Below are positions 17,531-25,405 of a stretch of DNA of 64,000 nt, piece after piece. Below the pieces are notes generated by a model. The model was given only the letters and a program-made list of their open reading frames with translations. It made no database searches and was not told where the DNA came from. Every line of letters begins with the position of its first letter. Position 1 is the first letter of the stretch. Where the stretch lies: contig NZ_CP076855.1 of the NCBI RefSeq assembly GCF_018987265.1, forward strand, positions 342,181 to 406,180, given 5' to 3'. A program made the position numbers and the translations under genes. This DNA is from Rhizobium sp. WYJ-E13 (GTDB taxonomy: Bacteria; Pseudomonadota; Alphaproteobacteria; Rhizobiales; Rhizobiaceae).

Positions 17531-18382
17531 TTACTTGCACAGGTCTTTGGTTGTCGGCTTTCCGGCGGGGATATCTTCCCTGGTGAAGCCGTAGGGTTCG
17601 CCGATTTTGGTGGCCTGGTCGGAAGTGAGTATGGCCAGGAGCTGCTTGTCGAAGTCGGCGACGAAGTCCTTGTCCTCCAGACGGAAGGCATAGCTTCCGA
17701 TCCCCATCGCTGTCTTTCCGTCGACGACCGCCTGCTCGAACGGCATCGCGCGTTCTATGGCGGGATCGTTGGCCGTCTTGACGGTCGACTGAATGGTGAC
17801 GCCGGTGTTTAGGAAGGCATCGATCCGGTCGGTTTTGACGGCTGCCAGCAGCGAGGCGATATCGGGAAGAGCGACGAGCTGCTCCTTCTTGACCCCCATT
17901 GCCAGGGCGTGATCGGCGATCGGGCCACCTCCGACGAGATAGCCCATCTTCAGCGACGGGTCTTTGGCGACATCCTGGAAGCTATGAATGGCCTTCGGGT
18001 TTCCAGCCGGCACGATCAGACCGTCATTGACGAAATGGGTCGGCTCGGCAAAGGCCACGAGCTTGCATCGGTCCGGGCGGATATAGAGATCGGATGCGAT
18101 GATGTCGAAGCGCTTAGCCTGCAGACCTGGAATGAGGGCGCCGAACTGGGTGGGCACGGCCTCCAACTGGGCATCGATGCCCATCTTGGCCAGGACTGCC
18201 TTGAGCAGATCAACCTCGTAACCAGTCAACTGGCCGTTCGGACCGGTGACGATGAATGGTTCCTGCTCGGCAAAGCCGACCCGGACGGGCTTGCCTGCTT
18301 TGGCATCGTCCATCAGGCCGGCCGAGGCGCCGATGGCGGTCGACGCAAGCACAACGATGGTCGCCATTGTTTGTTTGAACAT
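17531..18382 (-). CDS. Amino acid-type ABC substrate-binding protein, copy 1
   Basis: A 283-residue periplasmic binding protein (SBP_bac_3 type). The start at 18382 is set by the signal peptide MFKQTMATIVVLASTAIGAS and AGGGGA ribosome-binding site; the longer open frame upstream crosses the promoter. The mature part begins PVRVGFAEQEPFIVTGPNGQLTGYEVDLLKAVLAKMGI and keeps DLYIRPDRC and TDRIDAFLNTG. It is the first gene of the importer-amidase-EctC operon. A second gene at 20418-21269 is nearly identical: three base differences, one amino acid (Met6 here, Leu there). The ligand is probably an amino acid derivative. Confidence 0.95.
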   Translation of the reverse strand: MFKQTMATIVVLASTAIGASAGLMDDAKAGKPVRVGFAEQEPFIVTGPNGQLTGYEVDLLKAVLAKMGIDAQLEAVPTQFGALIPGLQAKRFDIIASDLYIRPDRCKLVAFAEPTHFVNDGLIVPAGNPKAIHSFQDVAKDPSLKMGYLVGGGPIADHALAMGVKKEQLVALPDIASLLAAVKTDRIDAFLNTGVTIQSTVKTANDPAIERAMPFEQAVVDGKTAMGIGSYAFRLEDKDFVADFDKQLLAILTSDQATKIGEPYGFTREDIPAGKPTTKDLCK

Positions 18383-18387
18383 GTGAG

Positions 18388-18411
18388 TTCCCCTTTTTTT
18401 CAGCAGGGGAA
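18388..18411 (-). promoter_or_regulatory. Leader hairpin covering the ribosome-binding site of binding protein copy 1
   Basis: On the transcript, TTCCCC and GGGGAA can pair as a six-base stem round a 12-base loop. The 3' arm contains the Shine-Dalgarno, so the folded form would block initiation. The same element occurs before copy 2. Confidence 0.4.
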
Positions 18412-18413
18412 CC

Positions 18414-18488
18414 ATACACTCTGTCGGATGCTTTTCAAGTGAGTGTATGATTTTTTGTATGCCGTTTATCGCTTTTATGTCATACAAA
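18414..18488. promoter_or_regulatory. Divergent operator region for MocR regulator and importer operon
   Basis: Four half-sites are seen: ATACACTC (18414-18421) inverted as GAGTGTAT (18441-18448), then TTTGTATG (18454-18461) inverted as CATACAAA (18481-18488). The middle two repeat GTATG directly. A leftward promoter TTGAAA-N16-TATGGT lies within the first inverted pair, and a rightward TATAAT follows at 18502-18507. MocR/GabR regulators bind direct and inverted repeats of this size in their divergent promoters. Confidence 0.5.
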
Positions 18489-18501
18489 GTCTGAAAGCTG
18501 G

Positions 18502-18507
18502 TATAAT
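18502..18507 (+). promoter_or_regulatory. -10 box of the MocR-type regulator gene
   Basis: A perfect TATAAT lies 76 bp before the GTG start. The matching -35 (GTCATA) is poor and overlaps the CATACAAA half-site, which suggests that a bound protein sets its activity. Confidence 0.45.
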
Positions 18508-18582
18508 ACCTTGGTGGAGTCTCGTCGCCTTGTCGGGCTTTGTGTAAAGACCTTATTGTGGGCGACGGAAATCGGAGCGGCG

Positions 18583-19995
18583 GTGAATATTTTGGACGAT
18601 TATAAAGCAGGCGGAGCAAACTGGACACCGCGCCTGGAAAAAGGCGCGTCGTCCAAACATCAAGCGATATTTGAAGCCCTCGTCGCTGACATCGCCAGCG
18701 GGCGCTTGCGCCTTGGCGATCGACTGCCTCCGCAGCGTGCTGTCGCCGCAGCGCTCGGAGTCGATCTGACAACGGTCACGAAAGCTTACTCTCGGGCAAG
18801 AAGCGAAGGCATTATCGAAGCCTCGACAGGCCGGGGGTCCTTCGTCGCTGTCGGGAGTGTTGAGAACCGTGTGTCGGCAAGCAGCGTCGCTCCGCTTGAT
18901 CTCAGCCGTAACAGTCCACCAAGATGCAAGGCGGTCGACACGGCGTTTTCGCGCGAGCTCGATCATGCACTCTCCACGCAAGACGACACCGATGTCCTCA
19001 ACTATCAGGATACGGGCGGGAACTGGACGAACCGCACGGCAGGTGCAACCTGGCTTTCGCGGCGACTTGGCTTTTGTCCGCCGGACCGCGTCGTGTTGAC
19101 GTCTGGTGCCCAGAGTGCGCTTTTTGCGGTTTGCCATCTTCTTTCGAGGAAGAATAGGCATGTTGCGGTCGGCCAGTTCTCCTATCCGGGGATCCACACC
19201 GTTGCCTTTCAGCAGGGGCTGCAATTGATACCACTGGCAATGGACGGCCATGGGATCGCTCCGGATGCATTTGCGGAGGCGTGTGATCGAACAGAGATCG
19301 GGATGCTATATATTACTCCCACCGCCGACAACCCGACGACGACGACCATGCCGAGCGAGCGCAGGGAAGAAATCATTCAGATCGCCCGTCGTCACGGGGT
19401 TTCGATCATTGAAGACGATCCCTACCACGACCTTGTCACGAACCCTCCTCCACCGATCGCTGCCCATGCTCCGGATCTGGCCTGGCACATCGCCACACTG
19501 TCAAAATGCACGAGCCCTTCCTTGCGTCTGGGCTACGTCGCTGCCCCGAATGCCGAGTCAAGCGCACAAATCGCCGCAACCTTGCAAGCCATGACTATGA
19601 TGGCCTCGCCACTGTTTGCTGCGGTCGCATCGCGTTGGATTTACTCCGGTTATCACCAGGAGGCAGCCCTGTTGATCGCCGAGGAGAATGTCAGGCGCCA
19701 AACGATCGCTGCAAACCTCTTCCAAGACTGTGAATTCGAGGCAGACAGGCGAACACCACATATGTGGCTTCGTCTTCCTGCGCCCTGGCGCGCCAACGAC
19801 TTCGTTCATCAATGTGAACGGCTTGGCGTAATCGTTTTGGGAAGCCCAAGTTTTTCGGTGAACTCGCCCATTTCGGAGGCAGTGCGAATCTCGGTTGGGG
19901 CAGCGCCGTCGCAAAAGGCTCTGGAGGATGCGCTCAACACGCTGAGAGCCGTTCTCACAAAAGGGCATTTGACCGCCAACCGAGCCATGGTTTAA
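18583..19995 (+). CDS. MocR/GabR-type regulator (GntR helix-turn-helix plus aminotransferase domain)
   Basis: About 470 residues from the GTG at 18583, which has GGAG a few bases upstream; an in-frame TTG at 18511 lacks one. The N-terminal winged helix (ALVADIASGRLRLGDRLPPQRAVAAALGVDLTTVTKAYSRARSEG) is joined to a type I aminotransferase domain with YQDTGG, IIEDDPYHDL and the PLP lysine in LSKCTSPSLRLGYV (Lys308). Such proteins sense an amino compound through PLP; EnuR, which controls ectoine use, is one of them. It is divergent from the importer-amidase-EctC operon, so it very likely controls it. Whether its ligand is ectoine-related is inference. Confidence 0.92.
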   Translation: MNILDDYKAGGANWTPRLEKGASSKHQAIFEALVADIASGRLRLGDRLPPQRAVAAALGVDLTTVTKAYSRARSEGIIEASTGRGSFVAVGSVENRVSASSVAPLDLSRNSPPRCKAVDTAFSRELDHALSTQDDTDVLNYQDTGGNWTNRTAGATWLSRRLGFCPPDRVVLTSGAQSALFAVCHLLSRKNRHVAVGQFSYPGIHTVAFQQGLQLIPLAMDGHGIAPDAFAEACDRTEIGMLYITPTADNPTTTTMPSERREEIIQIARRHGVSIIEDDPYHDLVTNPPPPIAAHAPDLAWHIATLSKCTSPSLRLGYVAAPNAESSAQIAATLQAMTMMASPLFAAVASRWIYSGYHQEAALLIAEENVRRQTIAANLFQDCEFEADRRTPHMWLRLPAPWRANDFVHQCERLGVIVLGSPSFSVNSPISEAVRISVGAAPSQKALEDALNTLRAVLTKGHLTANRAMV

Positions 19996-20005
19996 CGCCG
20001 GGAAG

Positions 20006-20032
20006 CCGGCTCCTCCTTTGCAAGGGAGCCGG
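20006..20032. terminator. Bidirectional hairpin between convergent genes
   Basis: CCGGCTCC and GGAGCCGG form a perfect eight-base-pair stem round an 11-base loop, exactly between the stop codons of the regulator and the cupin gene. There is no T run on either side, so termination would be weak or Rho-assisted. Confidence 0.5.
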
Positions 20033-20041
20033 GATTGGTGC

Positions 20042-20374
20042 TCAGTCGACGATAAAGCTTTTGGCGCCAGTTTTGGTGTGCGACCGGTGCGCTGCGTCGC
20101 CGAAGTCCGATACTTCGTAGCTCATTCCAGGCGTGAAGTGGAATTCTCGCCCATCCTTCAGCTCAATCGTAATCTCGCCTTCAAGGATATAGACGACGTG
20201 ACCTCGGTCGCACCAGTGATCGGCCATATAGCCCGGCGAATATTCGATGATGCGAACACGTAGCTCGCCATTGTTGAAGGTCCTCCAGTCACAATGACCC
20301 GTCTCGCCCGCGTGGCGGACAGGCTCGACCTTCGACCAATCGATGGATTGGAATGTTAGCGGCGGAATTTTCAT
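20042..20374 (-). CDS. DHCW-motif cupin fold protein
   Basis: A 110-residue single-domain cupin. The start MKIPPLTFQSIDW at 20374 is chosen because the frame further upstream reads an out-of-frame copy of the binding-protein gene. The cupin core is ADHWCDRGHVVYILEGEITIEL followed by FTPGMSYEV, with His/Cys/Glu as likely metal ligands. It matches a family of small stress- or metabolite-related cupins without a known reaction. It lies 43 bp after binding-protein copy 2 in the same direction, so the two form an operon probably under the duplicated promoter. Confidence 0.8.
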   Translation of the reverse strand: MKIPPLTFQSIDWSKVEPVRHAGETGHCDWRTFNNGELRVRIIEYSPGYMADHWCDRGHVVYILEGEITIELKDGREFHFTPGMSYEVSDFGDAAHRSHTKTGAKSFIVD

Positions 20375-20417
20375 TTTCACTCTCTGGTTCTCGCCCCCTG
20401 GTGCAGGCGCCGGTGGC

Positions 20418-21269
20418 TTACTTGCACAGGTCTTTGGTTGTCGGCTTTCCGGCGGGGATATCTTCCCTGGTGAAGCCGTAGGGTTCGCCGATTTTGGTGG
20501 CCTGGTCGGAAGTGAGTATGGCCAGGAGCTGCTTGTCGAAGTCGGCGACGAAGTCCTTGTCCTCCAGACGGAAGGCATAGCTTCCGATCCCCATCGCTGT
20601 CTTTCCGTCGACGACCGCCTGCTCGAACGGCATCGCGCGTTCTATGGCGGGATCGTTGGCCGTCTTGACGGTCGACTGAATGGTGACGCCGGTGTTTAGG
20701 AAGGCATCGATCCGGTCGGTTTTGACGGCTGCCAGCAGCGAGGCGATATCGGGAAGAGCGACGAGCTGCTCCTTCTTGACCCCCATTGCCAGGGCGTGAT
20801 CGGCGATCGGGCCACCTCCGACGAGATAGCCCATCTTCAGCGACGGGTCTTTGGCGACATCCTGGAAGCTATGAATGGCCTTCGGGTTTCCAGCCGGCAC
20901 GATCAGACCGTCATTGACGAAATGGGTCGGCTCGGCAAAGGCCACGAGCTTGCATCGGTCCGGGCGGATATAGAGATCGGATGCGATGATGTCGAAGCGC
21001 TTAGCCTGCAGACCTGGAATGAGGGCGCCGAACTGGGTGGGCACGGCCTCCAACTGGGCATCGATGCCCATCTTGGCCAGGACTGCCTTGAGCAGATCAA
21101 CCTCGTAACCAGTCAGCTGGCCGTTCGGACCGGTGACGATGAATGGTTCCTGCTCGGCAAAGCCGACCCGGACGGGCTTGCCTGCTTTGGCGTCGTCCAT
21201 CAGGCCGGCCGAGGCGCCGATGGCGGTCGACGCAAGCACAACGATGGTCGCCAATGTTTGTTTGAACAT
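20418..21269 (-). CDS. Amino acid-type ABC substrate-binding protein, copy 2
   Basis: A 283-residue near-duplicate of the protein at 17531-18382, exactly 2887 bp away. Only three bases differ in the coding region (copy-1 positions 18229, 18305 and 18367), changing one residue (Leu6 in the signal peptide). The identity begins a few bases beyond the stop codon and continues through the leader and operators, where it drops, with several substitutions and an indel. The mature proteins are therefore the same. This copy has no permeases after it, only a small cupin, so it must share the importer of copy 1. Confidence 0.95.
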   Translation of the reverse strand: MFKQTLATIVVLASTAIGASAGLMDDAKAGKPVRVGFAEQEPFIVTGPNGQLTGYEVDLLKAVLAKMGIDAQLEAVPTQFGALIPGLQAKRFDIIASDLYIRPDRCKLVAFAEPTHFVNDGLIVPAGNPKAIHSFQDVAKDPSLKMGYLVGGGPIADHALAMGVKKEQLVALPDIASLLAAVKTDRIDAFLNTGVTIQSTVKTANDPAIERAMPFEQAVVDGKTAMGIGSYAFRLEDKDFVADFDKQLLAILTSDQATKIGEPYGFTREDIPAGKPTTKDLCK

Positions 21270-21300
21270 GTGAGTTCCCCTTTTTTTCAGCAGGGGAACC

Positions 21301-21374
21301 ATACACTCTGTTGGATGTTTTTCAAGTGAGTGTATGCTTTTTGTATGCCATTCATCGTTTTTTGTGTCATACAA
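21301..21374. promoter_or_regulatory. Duplicated MocR-type operator region before binding protein copy 2
   Basis: The same four half-sites as at 18414-18488 are kept: ATACACTC (21301), GAGTGTAT (21328), TTTGTATG (21340) and CATACAA (21368), although bases between them differ. Their preservation suggests that the copy is regulated like the first. The leader hairpin TTCCCC/GGGGAA is also kept at 21275-21298. Confidence 0.5.
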
Positions 21375-21775
21375 TTTGCGGTAAGTATTCGCGATTTGTA
21401 TGGCGCCACTAAGAAGGAAAGAACAGAAGTTGCATCTGAACCCCTCCGACCCCTCAAGATAGGTAAGGCCGCATGCGGGGCAAGGCAGTGACGTCCCAGA
21501 TCAACGGCGTCAACAAGACCACGGAACAGCGCAGGACCATCGAAAAAATGCAGACGGGCCTTATCTCATCATCAGCTACTACGAAAGAATTGCGCCATCC
21601 GGCGAGAAGCTGCTGAAAGAAGCGGGATGGCCGCGACCATCAATCGGTCTGAGCGTTGGGCCATCTGAGATGAAGCTTCGGTGAGACAGGCGCATGAATC
21701 AAGTTTTATCGATGTGTTTCAACCCATTTTAAATTCATGAGCCCATAGGAGTATCACTTCGTCACGGTGGTATTG
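21375..21775. other. Intergenic stretch, possibly decayed coding DNA
   Basis: About 400 bp between binding-protein copy 2 and the diguanylate cyclase gene. A short frame from 21473 (MRGKAVTSQINGVNKTTEQ) has no recognised relative and stops after about 47 codons. No promoter could be placed with confidence. Confidence 0.35.
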
Positions 21776-22513
21776 ATGCGTCGTATTGTCGAAAAGTCTA
21801 TGTTAACTGGATTGCTGTCAGTGTTCGCCTCGCTGGCTCTTTCGTTCATCATTGTTCCGCTGTTGGGCGGACAATTGGCAGGCGCTGGCCTATTCATGAC
21901 CATTTTTTGCCCGTTGGTGATATCGATCCCGGCTTCGGCGCTGCATTTTACTCAGTCAGAAAAAATCCGACGCGCTGAAGCTGTGACAAAAGAGGCCTTG
22001 AACAAGCTCGCGGACGCTTATGACGCCCTTCGCGTCCAATCTCGCACCGATAGCCTGACGGGTATTCTCAATCGCAGCGCCTTCATGGAAGAGCTAGGCG
22101 CGGTCAGTCAACGCGGTATGTCCGGCGCCTTATTGTTTCTGGACCTAGACTATTTCAAGTCGATCAACGACCGATATGGTCATGCAACTGGCGATGAAGC
22201 TCTTCGCTGCACCGGTCGTTTCCTCGCCCGTTACCAAAGTCAATCAGATTTCGCAGGACGCCTCGGGGGCGAGGAGTTCGGTCTGTTTCAAAGCAATTTG
22301 ACTGCGGCCGAAATGCTCGTGCGTTGCGAGGAAATCCGGGAAGGGGTCGCGCGTATCGATTTGCGATCGCCCTCGGGTTCGAAAGTGCCAATGTCAGCGA
22401 GCATCGGTGTGCTTCACTGCCAGCCAGGGTTTCATCCCCACTCGTGTTTGAAAGCTGCGGACGAAAATCTCTATCGGGCAAAAGCCTCGGGTAGAAACAT
22501 GGTCATCGGGTAG
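21776..22513 (+). CDS. Membrane-anchored diguanylate cyclase (GGDEF domain)
   Basis: About 245 residues. Two hydrophobic segments (LLSVFASLALSFIIVPLLGG and a second ending near LVISIPASALHF) are followed by a short coiled linker and a GGDEF domain with DSLTGILNRSAF, FLDLDYFKSINDRYGH and the active-site motif RLGGEEFGLF. The motif is intact, so it should make cyclic di-GMP. An alternative start at 21767 adds three residues. It stands alone and is unrelated in function to its neighbours. Confidence 0.9.
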   Translation: MRRIVEKSMLTGLLSVFASLALSFIIVPLLGGQLAGAGLFMTIFCPLVISIPASALHFTQSEKIRRAEAVTKEALNKLADAYDALRVQSRTDSLTGILNRSAFMEELGAVSQRGMSGALLFLDLDYFKSINDRYGHATGDEALRCTGRFLARYQSQSDFAGRLGGEEFGLFQSNLTAAEMLVRCEEIREGVARIDLRSPSGSKVPMSASIGVLHCQPGFHPHSCLKAADENLYRAKASGRNMVIG

Positions 22514-22550
22514 GTGTCGATCACTTCCGGAGCGCTTAGCAACTGCTATT

Positions 22551-23705
22551 TCAGGCAGCGCGATGCAGGAAGGGGAGGGTTGCGCCGACCACGATGAGCA
22601 AGGCGCCGATGAGAAGCCCGCTGTAAAGTGAGCCCGATTCATCCGTAAATAGCCCGATGCAGAACGGCCCTAGCATCTGACCGATGCCGAAGGCGAAAGT
22701 GAAGGTCCCGATGGCGGCGGTATGCTGGGTGCTGTCAACATGGCGCCCGACGAATTCGTTTGTGGCGGCTACAACTGCAAAGAATGTCGAGCCAAACAGC
22801 AGCGCCGACAAGATCGCACCGGGAAAGGATGGTATACAAAGGGGGAGGAACGCCCCTATCCCGTTGATGAGGACCAGCGTCGAGAAGGCGAAAGCCTTGC
22901 GCGTGCCACACAGAAGACGCGGCCAGATCAACGGTGCTACGGTGGAGGCGAGGCCGATGGCCGTCCAGAAGAAGCTGACATGGTAAGCGGGCTGGCCATC
23001 GGATTTGAGATAGGCCACCATGAAGGTCATGTACCCGGTAGAGCCTGCCCCGAACGCGCAATAGCCCAGCAGAACCCACTTGTGGCGAAGCGGAGCGTAG
23101 CTCGACCTTTCATTCCCCCGGTCGCGGCTGCCGCTATCTGCCGCCCGAGCAGCGAGCTAGCCGGCGACGCCAAAGATCGCCCCCACGGCGGCAAGCAACA
23201 GCCAGACGCCCCGCCAATTCTCCCCGCCAAACTTCTCCAGCCATTGCGGGACTAGCACGCCGGTGCAAGCAAGGCCAAAACCGGCGCCGGCATAGAATAG
23301 ACCGATCGCGACGCTGCTATGGCGCTGGCCCGCCGCGAGAGCCATTGTCATTACGCCGCCCGTCACGAAGATCCAGGCGCCTGATACGCCCGACAGCAGC
23401 CGGAAGAAGCTAAGCACTGCGAAATTGTTGGTGAACCCGAGAGCGAGCACGCAGGCGACGGTGACAAGCGAGCCTATGCCGTAGGTCCGCGCCGAGCCGA
23501 GGGTGCGGGCCGCTGTCGTCGCCGTCGACGCGCCGACGATATAGCCGATCGCATTGACCGTGTTAATCCATCCGGCCTGCGAATAGCTCCAGCCCAGGTC
23601 GCTCTTCATCATCGGCAGCAACAGCCCGTAAGCGAAGCGAGCGATGCCGAGCCCAAGCGCAGGTCCAAGCGCCAGAAGGCAGATCCTGACGAGCGCTAAT
23701 CTCAC
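22551..23705 (-). pseudogene. MFS transporter (YbfB/YjiJ-like) with an in-frame amber stop
   Basis: The frame starts at a GTG (23705) that overlaps the stop of the upstream MFS gene as GTGA and reads VRLALVRICLLALGPALGLGIARFAYGLLLPMMKSDLGWSYSQAGWINT, typical of YbfB-like sugar or drug exporters. It runs in one frame to 22551 except for TAG at 23157-23159 (codon 183), between transmembrane segments 6 and 7, just where the central loop lies. After the stop the homology resumes without a shift (HKWVLLGYCAFGAGSTGYMTFM). The full length would be 384 residues. It is a nonsense-inactivated gene, two half proteins, or a base-calling error. Confidence 0.85.
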
Positions 23706-24928
23706 CGCCGGCCGCCGGCAAGTCTGACGGCCGAGGGCGAGCGGCGCAACGTGAGCATCGCCCAGGCACCGACCAACGGTCCGGGCGCCAGGAACGCGAA
23801 GGTCCAGTGCCAGCTCCCGGTCAAGGCCGTGATCTGCGGCATCAGCCAAATCGCGAAGACGGTTAGCGCGAAACCAAGGCCCATCTGCAGGCAGAGCGCC
23901 GTTCCGACGAAATCGCGGTCGCAGAGCTCGGTGACAGCGGCCGAGAACAATGGCGAATCGCCGATGATCGAGACGCCCCAAACGGTCGCGATCAGCACCA
24001 GTAACCAGCTAGGGCCGTCGAAGGCGAAGCCGATCGAAAGCGCGCAAAGACCGGAAACGACCATGAAGCCCGCCGTCGTCGTCGTTCGCCCGAAGCGGTC
24101 AGAAAGCAGGCCGCCGGCGATGCAGCCGAACAGACCGGAACCGATAGCTAGGAAAGTGACCAGCGATGTCTGGGCAAGCGAGAGCTTTTCGCCGAACGCG
24201 GTGCGCACGAAGACCAGCAGCCATGCCCACATAGCATAGAGCTCCCACATGTGGCCGAAATAGCCGATATTGATCAGAAGCAGATCCCGGTCCCTCAGGA
24301 CGCGGCCGATCTGGCGAGGATTGAAGACTGCCCGACCGAAGGGATAGGGGCCTTCTTTGGCAAAGAGGAAGAAGCTGAGGCCAGCGGCCAGCGCGGCCGC
24401 GCTGGACAGCGCGATCACAAGATGCCAGTCGATCTTCTGGGTGACGGCGCGGAAAAGATGCGGCATGGAGGAGCCAAGCGTCAGTGCTGCGACGATCGCA
24501 CCCAGCGCAAGCCCGCGGTTGCGCACGAACCAAGTCGAGACCAGCTTGAGTGCCGGCGGATAGACGGCGGCCAGCGATAGGCCGGTCAGGAAGCGGCAGA
24601 GAACAGCGAGCGACGCGCCGGGCTCAAGCAGGAGCATGGCGTTGACCACGGCCGCCAGGATAGAGGCAACAGCCATCAGCCGGTTGAGCTGGACGATATC
24701 AGGCAGATTGACAAGGCTGGAGGCCAGCGCGCCGATCACGAATCCGATCTGGACGCCATTGGTCATCCAAGCGACCTGACCGTCCGTCAGCGCCCAGGCT
24801 GCCTTCAGTTCGGGTGTGACGGCGGTGGCCGAAAACCATGTCGTCATCGACAGCACGACTGACATGCAAAGCATCAGCAGCACCGGCCACGGGCTTCGTG
24901 GCGCGATGCCGCCGGCGCTGTCGCGCAT
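23702..24928 (-). CDS. MFS transporter
   Basis: About 408 residues with some 12 hydrophobic segments. PWPVLLMLCMSVVLSMTTWFSATAVTPEL begins the protein, and LSLAAVYPPALKLVSTWFVRNRGLALG and GSGLFGCIAGGLLSDRFGRTTT correspond to the conserved MFS loops. The ATG at 24928 follows the end of the MaoC gene by about 24 bp; the long upstream extension in this frame only overlaps that gene and is discarded. With MaoC, DUF35 and thiolase-like genes upstream in the operon, the cargo is probably a carboxylic acid. Confidence 0.88.
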   Translation of the reverse strand: MRDSAGGIAPRSPWPVLLMLCMSVVLSMTTWFSATAVTPELKAAWALTDGQVAWMTNGVQIGFVIGALASSLVNLPDIVQLNRLMAVASILAAVVNAMLLLEPGASLAVLCRFLTGLSLAAVYPPALKLVSTWFVRNRGLALGAIVAALTLGSSMPHLFRAVTQKIDWHLVIALSSAAALAAGLSFFLFAKEGPYPFGRAVFNPRQIGRVLRDRDLLLINIGYFGHMWELYAMWAWLLVFVRTAFGEKLSLAQTSLVTFLAIGSGLFGCIAGGLLSDRFGRTTTTAGFMVVSGLCALSIGFAFDGPSWLLVLIATVWGVSIIGDSPLFSAAVTELCDRDFVGTALCLQMGLGFALTVFAIWLMPQITALTGSWHWTFAFLAPGPLVGAWAMLTLRRSPSAVRLAGGRR

Positions 24929-24951
24929 GATGTCAGATGCGTCCAAGGCCG

Positions 24952-25404
24952 TCAGACCTTTGCGAGCGCGACGGTATAGACGGTCGCGGTACCGGAGAGG
25001 CAGATTTCCCCGGCCTCGTTGCGCACGCTGGTCTCGATCTTGCAGATCGGCTTGTCGTCCCGCACTTCCTTGATCTCGACCCGGCCGGTGATCGTCTCGT
25101 CGACACCGACGGCCTTCACGAATTTCCATTCGACACCGAGAAAGACGGTGCCGGGGCCTGGCAGGTCCTCAGCAACCAGCGCATTCAGGATGCCCGACGT
25201 TACGCCGCCCTGGACGATCAGCTTGCCGAAGATGGAGGCCTCGGCCAGCTCGCGGTCGTAATGCAGCGGGTTGCGGTCGCCGGTCATCTCGGTAAAGGCT
25301 TCGATGTCCTTCATGCCGGTGCGTCTCGAGCGTTCCGCGACGTCACCGACTTTCGGCTTGCCATTGATGATGCCCGCCCAGCCGTCCACTTTCGGTTCAC
25401 TCAT
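24952..25404 (-). CDS. MaoC family hydratase/dehydratase
   Basis: A 150-residue single hot-dog domain protein. FTEMTGDRNPLHYDRELAEASIFGKLIVQGGVTSGILNALVAE contains the Asp and His of the enoyl-CoA hydratase 2 motif (D-x4-H). Such enzymes hydrate trans-2-enoyl-CoA to (R)-3-hydroxyacyl-CoA. It lies directly after the DUF35 gene and before the MFS gene. In steroid and diterpene degradation, MaoC, DUF35 and thiolase-like proteins work together as a hydratase-aldolase complex, which this arrangement resembles. Confidence 0.9.
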   Translation of the reverse strand: MSEPKVDGWAGIINGKPKVGDVAERSRRTGMKDIEAFTEMTGDRNPLHYDRELAEASIFGKLIVQGGVTSGILNALVAEDLPGPGTVFLGVEWKFVKAVGVDETITGRVEIKEVRDDKPICKIETSVRNEAGEICLSGTATVYTVALAKV

Positions 25405-25405
25405 A

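Larger units (their letters stand above)
17523..18488. repeat. Long direct repeat, copy 1 (binding-protein gene plus promoter)
   Basis: About 960 bp repeated in the same orientation at 20410-21374. The left boundary is GGTGGCTTACTTGCAC in both. The copies flank the MocR gene and the cupin gene, so recombination between them would delete about 2.9 kb. Confidence 0.95.
20410..21374. repeat. Long direct repeat, copy 2 (binding-protein gene plus promoter)
   Basis: Partner of the repeat at 17523-18488. Homology ends after CATACAA at the right, where the two flanks become unrelated. Confidence 0.95.

Noticed and set aside
12487..21374. Classical ehuABCD-eut ectoine uptake and degradation operon
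   Set aside because: The importer gene order differs and no ectoine hydrolase (EutD) or N-acetyl-diaminobutyrate deacetylase (EutE) is present; only the regulator type and the EctC-like protein recall ectoine.
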